In this document: positions 59,664 through 64,000 of the stretch, one piece after another
Position numbering within the stretch: the first letter of the stretch is position 1
Layout of the letters: every line of letters starts with the position of its first letter
NCBI GenBank assembly: GCA_033182465.1
Contig: CP137326.1
Location: 248,001-312,000 of the forward strand
Direction of reading: 5' to 3'
Length of the DNA: 64,000 nucleotides
Source of the DNA: Sanghuangporus weigelae
Taxonomy: Eukaryota; Basidiomycota; Agaricomycetes; Hymenochaetales; Hymenochaetaceae
Position numbers and translations under genes: made by a program
The notes under the pieces: model-generated
What the model saw: the letters and a program-made list of their open reading frames with translations, nothing else
What the model was told of the DNA's origin: nothing
Databases searched by the model: none

Positions 59664-62600
59664 CCGTTGAAGACGTGAAAACGGACCAATGCTCGCGAAC
59701 AGAAAAAAAAAAGTCCCCTTTCCTCTGAACGCATTTGCTATGCGTCAAAAAGCAAGCGCAACGAAAAAACTTCGAGACGAAACGAACTGAAACGAACGGG
59801 AGAAGAGATTCAAGACGAATTTTGCAACGAAAGAACAGTACAGTACGCCTTTTCACATCCTCATCATTTCGAGTCTTCTGCCCTCGTCATCAACAAGAAT
59901 AATTTCCTACCCGTCATCGTATCAAGAAATCATTACCTCTCCCTCCAACTACATATTTCCATCTCATTTCAAGAAATTTTGGGCTTTTCACATCCTCATC
60001 ATTTCGAGTCTTCTGCCCTCGTCATCAACAAGAATAATTTCCTACCCGTCATCGTATCAAGAAATCATTACCTCTCCCTCCAACTACATATTTCCATCTC
60101 ATTTCAAGAAATTTTGGGGCTTTCAGTTTTATCTCTTACCGTTTCGATTTTCGCATGTACTTAGATGCCTTCCCGCTTCGCTTTGTCTATATCTTAGATT
60201 CGAGTTCTTGTGCGTGTTTGTGTATCCACCCATCTATCTATCCATCTATACGACTCTTTTTTCCTCTCAAATCTTTCTCATTTCCTTCCTCTCTTGTGCG
60301 AAATGGTTCAGGACATTAGTATCGTTTTTTCTTCACTCTCCCTCCTCCTCCTCTTTCTAATCTCTTTTCCTCCAAGAACTTCTTGCATCTGCCCATGATA
60401 TATTAGCGCTAGTAAGCAGTAGTAGTAGTAGAGACGAATGTCGAAATCAACCCCTCTCCCTCGCTCGCGAGCTAAAGCTTCGTATTCTAGACGACCTTGT
60501 CTCCTTCGTTCTTCTTTCTGTGTTTTCAAGCAAACAATAGCGTACTTCAAGTTGAGTCTCTGCTCGAATTTTTTGGCTTATAATTTTAATATGAATTGCT
60601 GCTGCTCCTCTTGTCCTGCATCCTTGTGTGTATTGCGTCGAAAGAGATGTCAATGCTCGCGCGCGCTCACTTTCTTCCGCACCTTCTGCGGAAAAGCCCC
60701 GACCCTAGAAAACACTCTCACTCCAGATGTATTAAGTATTTACTATCCTTCTAGCGTCCTGCCTGCGAATTGACCGAACTGAATGAGCAGTCCGTGATGC
60801 CCGTTCCGAAGGTTCGGAGGGCAGGAAGACCCGGATGCAATATATGAGTATATTCAGTAGCAGACCAAGAGCGCCGGCAGCGTCTGGATCTAACTTAAAT
60901 TCTTTCAGTGCTAGATATTCTCCATCTCTGCCTCGTTGTCAAACCAAACCGTTGTCAAGGGAGCGCGAGAAGCGCGAAGTCCGGAGGGGGCGCAGCATTC
61001 TACGGGTCTGTATTTCTGTTCTGACAGACAGGACGCTGACGCTTCTCTTCTGATTTTGATGGGTAAGCCTGGGTAAGACGATCATGCGCGAGAGGCCTTT
61101 TGGGAAGAGGAGGGAGGCTTAAGGTGGTTACTATTACCGAAGAGAAGATCGTGTGTGCGGCTGTCATTGGACTGGAAAGGACGCCGGATCGGATTTGTTT
61201 GTTTGGTCGGGAGGTAACTGACTGGGAAAGAGATAGGAGGGTGGAAACGTCCAGAAGTGAGAATTCACTCACGTCTTGTCGGTCGGGATGAGGGGCTCGG
61301 AGAATGAAGAAGCGGAATGCTGTGTATTGATCGTATCGTATCGCATCGTGTCGTGTAGGATTAAATTGAACGGCGAGAGTCCAGTCCATTGATTTTCTGA
61401 ATGAAGACGGGAGACTCGGAGTTGTATGTATCGATGTGTGTTGTTGGGGTTTTCTACCCCGTGGCTCTGATCTTCCATCCCATGCCCCACGCCTAGACGG
61501 ACGTCGTGACGTCCCTCCGTCCGACGCTCGGACTCTAGTACTTAGCACGTAGCACGATACAGATCTCTCCCGCGCCCAGTCGGACCAGTCCTGATAATAT
61601 TAATCCGTACATACAATTCGGACGGACGCAGATCAAGTGGGGAGTGTTCGGTTCGGCAAGTGACGGTAACGGAGGATAAATTAAATTAAATTAAATTGAA
61701 AAGAAAGGCGCTTCCGCTTCTTTACATCATTTTGGAGTCCCGATTCCCGGTCCCGGAGCGGAGCTCGGAGGTCTATGGGCGGAGGCTGTGTTCTCCCTCC
61801 GAATCCGGATCGTTCGGGTGTGGCTCGGTTAGCGGTGGGTGTCGGCTCGGGATGGCCGAGAGTAGCCGAGGAAGCCGGGGTACGGGTACGGATGTATTTT
61901 CTCGCGCTCGGGACATAGCCGCTGATGTTCTTCGATTCGATTCGGGAGGCGTCTCAGAAAGCTGAAAGGACGTTGGATGGAAAGGGAAGACCGATTCTTC
62001 CTTCGCCGTCTTCAATCCTGCTTCGGACTCGGAGATTCCGTTTAAGAACAACTCATGTAGAACACCTCACAATCACAAAACCGGTGTGAATAAGATGTTT
62101 ACATGTTGCATCTACTTAACACGTAGATGCCCGCACGGACCAGTTCTGAGAGGAAGAAGGCGAATCACTTTGCTCTTCCAACCTATCTGTTCGGGTTATT
62201 CTTTCCCAAAGTATCTTGGCCTGGCAGAGTTGCGCGTCCGCGGGCATCACGATTGGTTATGCATAAAAATAATTGTCAGGGGCAGAAGCCAGAACACATA
62301 AGGCGTCCACCTTGCTTCCTCATTACCGCGGAAATATGAATCAAGGATACACGGTCCAGAACACGGAAAACAGTTCTGCTTACGTTCTCTATCCAAGGAA
62401 GAAGACATGCGAGTTCAATGGATGAGTTCGATGAACCGGCAGGTGCATGGTCTAGTCCACATTGCTTTGATCCGCTCAGAGCTCGAACGAAGGGTACTGG
62501 TAGAATGCGGCTTTCAATGATAAGGTTCCTGTGTCTTCAGTTCTGGAGTTAAAGTGGCAAGGCCTACGTATGGATGACATGAATGAGCATAGAACAGATT

Positions 62601-62966
62601 CGTCGTATTTTCGCGCTCGATGAATCGTCAGTTCCCAGAGAAAGCAACAGGAAGCTATGACTTGGGTTAGTGCAGCTTGGAGCTTGGGAAGGTTCAATCG
62701 ACAGGAGTCGAATCAGTCCCAGTCTCAGTAACATTGATTGACTGCCCTCTAGTCGATATATTCCATTTTGTGTTGCGATTTTCTTCTCCCGGCCAGCCTT
62801 GGCTTGACAGAAACTACTCTTCAGTAAATGTAAGAGTGAAAGTGAACGGAGGCGGGGGTGGCTATGCCATGATCGAACTCGCGGTCACGCGTCTCGACGG
62901 TCGGACCGACTCAGTCCAGTCCACCTCTCTCTCCTCCTGGTACACATCTGAAGGCGGATTCAGGAG
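59664..62966. other. 3.3-kb intergenic region with tandem duplication
   Basis: This is the longest gene-free stretch in the right half. It starts with the 3' UTR of the septin-fusion gene, then a 136-bp tandem duplication (59849-60119). T/C-rich DNA follows to about 60560, with purine-rich and AT-rich DNA beyond. Small simple repeats lie near 61330-61365 (gtatc/gtgtc units) and 61678-61698 (taaat units). No frame has a recognisable motif. The right end must hold the promoter of the carboxylase gene. Confidence 0.45.
59849..60119 (+). repeat. Perfect 136-bp tandem duplication
   Basis: The segment starting 'cttttcacatcctcatcatt' at 59849 is repeated without visible change from 59985, giving two adjacent copies of about 136 bp. 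It lies about 190 bp after the stop of the septin-fusion gene, probably in its 3' UTR. Identity of the copies points to a very recent duplication or an assembly artefact. Confidence 0.9.
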
Positions 62967-64000
62967 ATGCTCACTAGACGCCTACTATCAGTACGATGCG
63001 CATATAGACGAAATGCCTGGTCAAAGAACCACAGCCTGAGCTTCCAAAGACACTTCAGCGCCGATGTGCTGCCATCTCTCGTCTCGCCTGCTTCGCCCGA
63101 GTTCATCGGGAAGAAAGAAGGGATGGATGCACTTGTAGAAGAGCTCGAGGCTGCGCTTGCGCGTGCGCGAATGGGTGGTGGGGAGAAGGCTGTTGATAGG
63201 ATGCGGAGGAAGGGGAAGATGTTGCCGCGAGAACGGTAAGCTGCTGTACTCCTGTATTTCCGGTCCAACTTGAACTAATGTCTGCTCTGTTCATGTTGCG
63301 AAGATTAGCAGCTCTGATAGATCCGGCGTCTCCATTTTTGGAGCTTTCACCTCTTGCTGCTCATGAAGTCTATGGAAACGATGTCGTCCCAGGAGCAGGA
63401 ATGATCACTGGAATCGGTCGAATCTCAGGCAGAGAGTGTATGATAGTCGTGAACGACCCTACAGTCAAAGGCGGCTCATATTACCCGTTGACAGTAAGTT
63501 CAGTCTTGTATTTCTGATTAAGCGCTTAAGTGAAGAGACAAGTAGGTGAAGAAACATCTCCGTGCTCAAGAAATCGCAAGGGAGAATCGATTGCCTTGTG
63601 TATATCTTGGTGAGCACAAAAACATAGTATATCTTTGCTTACTATGCTGATATTTCCTTTATTTTAGTTGAATCTGGAGGTGCGGCTTTACCGCATCAAG
63701 CCAATGTAGGCCAGGACTGTCGTCTTCGGTCAAGTCATTTAACCCTGAATTCATGTGCAGGTATTCCCAGACAAAGAACATTTTGGGAGAATATTCTATA
63801 ATATGGTAAGTGCTACTCTATCCTAAGCTCTTCGGAAATTGATGGAACCTGTTATTCTCGTCAGGCGCAAATGTCAGCCCTACGTATACCACAAATATCT
63901 GTAGTTCATGGTATTTCTGTCGCAGGTGAAACTCTGAACTCCGTTATCCTAAGAGTAAGTTATAACTAGTTGAAACAGGTGGAGCATACGTCCCCGCCAT
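62967..64000 (+). CDS. MCCC2: 3-Methylcrotonyl-CoA carboxylase beta subunit, 5' part
   Basis: Carboxyltransferase subunit of the biotin-dependent mitochondrial enzyme of leucine breakdown. Seven exons are seen before the window ends (62967-63235, 63304-63493, 63546-63609, 63668-63705, 63761-63805, 63865-63925, 63979 onward). The start [20 protein letters not shown] is Arg-rich with no acidic residue, a typical mitochondrial presequence. Family parts follow: [127 protein letters not shown] and AGGAYVPA. The order and spacing match MCCC2 rather than propionyl-CoA carboxylase beta. The C-terminal half lies beyond the window, so completeness cannot be judged. Confidence 0.95.

Noticed and set aside
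62677-63039. 120-codon plus-strand frame upstream of and overlapping the carboxylase start
   Set aside because: It overlaps exon 1 of the carboxylase gene in another frame and has no motif; the region is better read as promoter and 5' UTR.

Overview
The window reads as nuclear DNA of a filamentous basidiomycete, most likely an Agaricomycete. Genes are dense, on both strands, and cut by many 45-70 bp GT-AG introns. Conserved genes resemble fungal orthologues, and some families are typical of mushroom-forming fungi (a DUF6533-type membrane protein, a P450, a lactate-2-monooxygenase-like flavoenzyme). All models come from reading frames, splice signals and remembered family motifs; no database search was run.

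Layout. 2.3-8.6 kb (minus): three membrane-anchored proteins, one LEA-2-like and two unknown. 9.5-10.8 kb (minus): an unknown coiled-coil protein, divergent from a WDR7/rabconnectin-3-beta homologue (11.1-16.1 kb, plus). 16.5-18.9 kb: secreted GH20 beta-hexosaminidase. 19.2-22.0 kb: serine-rich protein with a C-terminal membrane hairpin. 22.9-30.4 kb is looser and accessory-like: DUF6533 membrane protein, EXPERA-like four-TM protein, cytochrome P450. 30.9-46.1 kb is a housekeeping block: ALG11, thioredoxin reductase, V-ATPase subunit c, a tetraspanin with a long N-terminal extension, an FMN alpha-hydroxyacid oxidase/dehydrogenase, a SLP1-type SUN protein and Aurora kinase. Then come an intron-containing tRNA-Glu(CUC), a syntaxin, an acidic nuclear protein and the proteasome chaperone Nas2/PSMD9. 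The window ends inside the mitochondrial 3-methylcrotonyl-CoA carboxylase beta-subunit gene.

The most unusual locus is 52.8-59.7 kb (plus). Six exons join in frame into a predicted 2,089-residue protein. It starts with a divergent septin-type GTPase fold (altered P-loop, long low-complexity insert, recognisable G3, G4 and C-terminal elements), continues through an Arg/Glu-repeat region, and ends with two complete Zn2Cys6 DNA-binding clusters and a polyglutamine tract. I know of no described septin-Zn2Cys6 fusion. The junction lies inside the septin C-terminal helix exon with no stop between, so the fusion is supported by the sequence, although transcript evidence is needed. A perfect 136-bp tandem duplication sits just downstream.

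The genes do not form one pathway. Two touch V-ATPase biology (WDR7 homologue, subunit c), and several concern membranes and the secretory pathway (ALG11, SLP1-like SUN, syntaxin, tetraspanin). No mobile element, viral fossil or CRISPR array was recognised.
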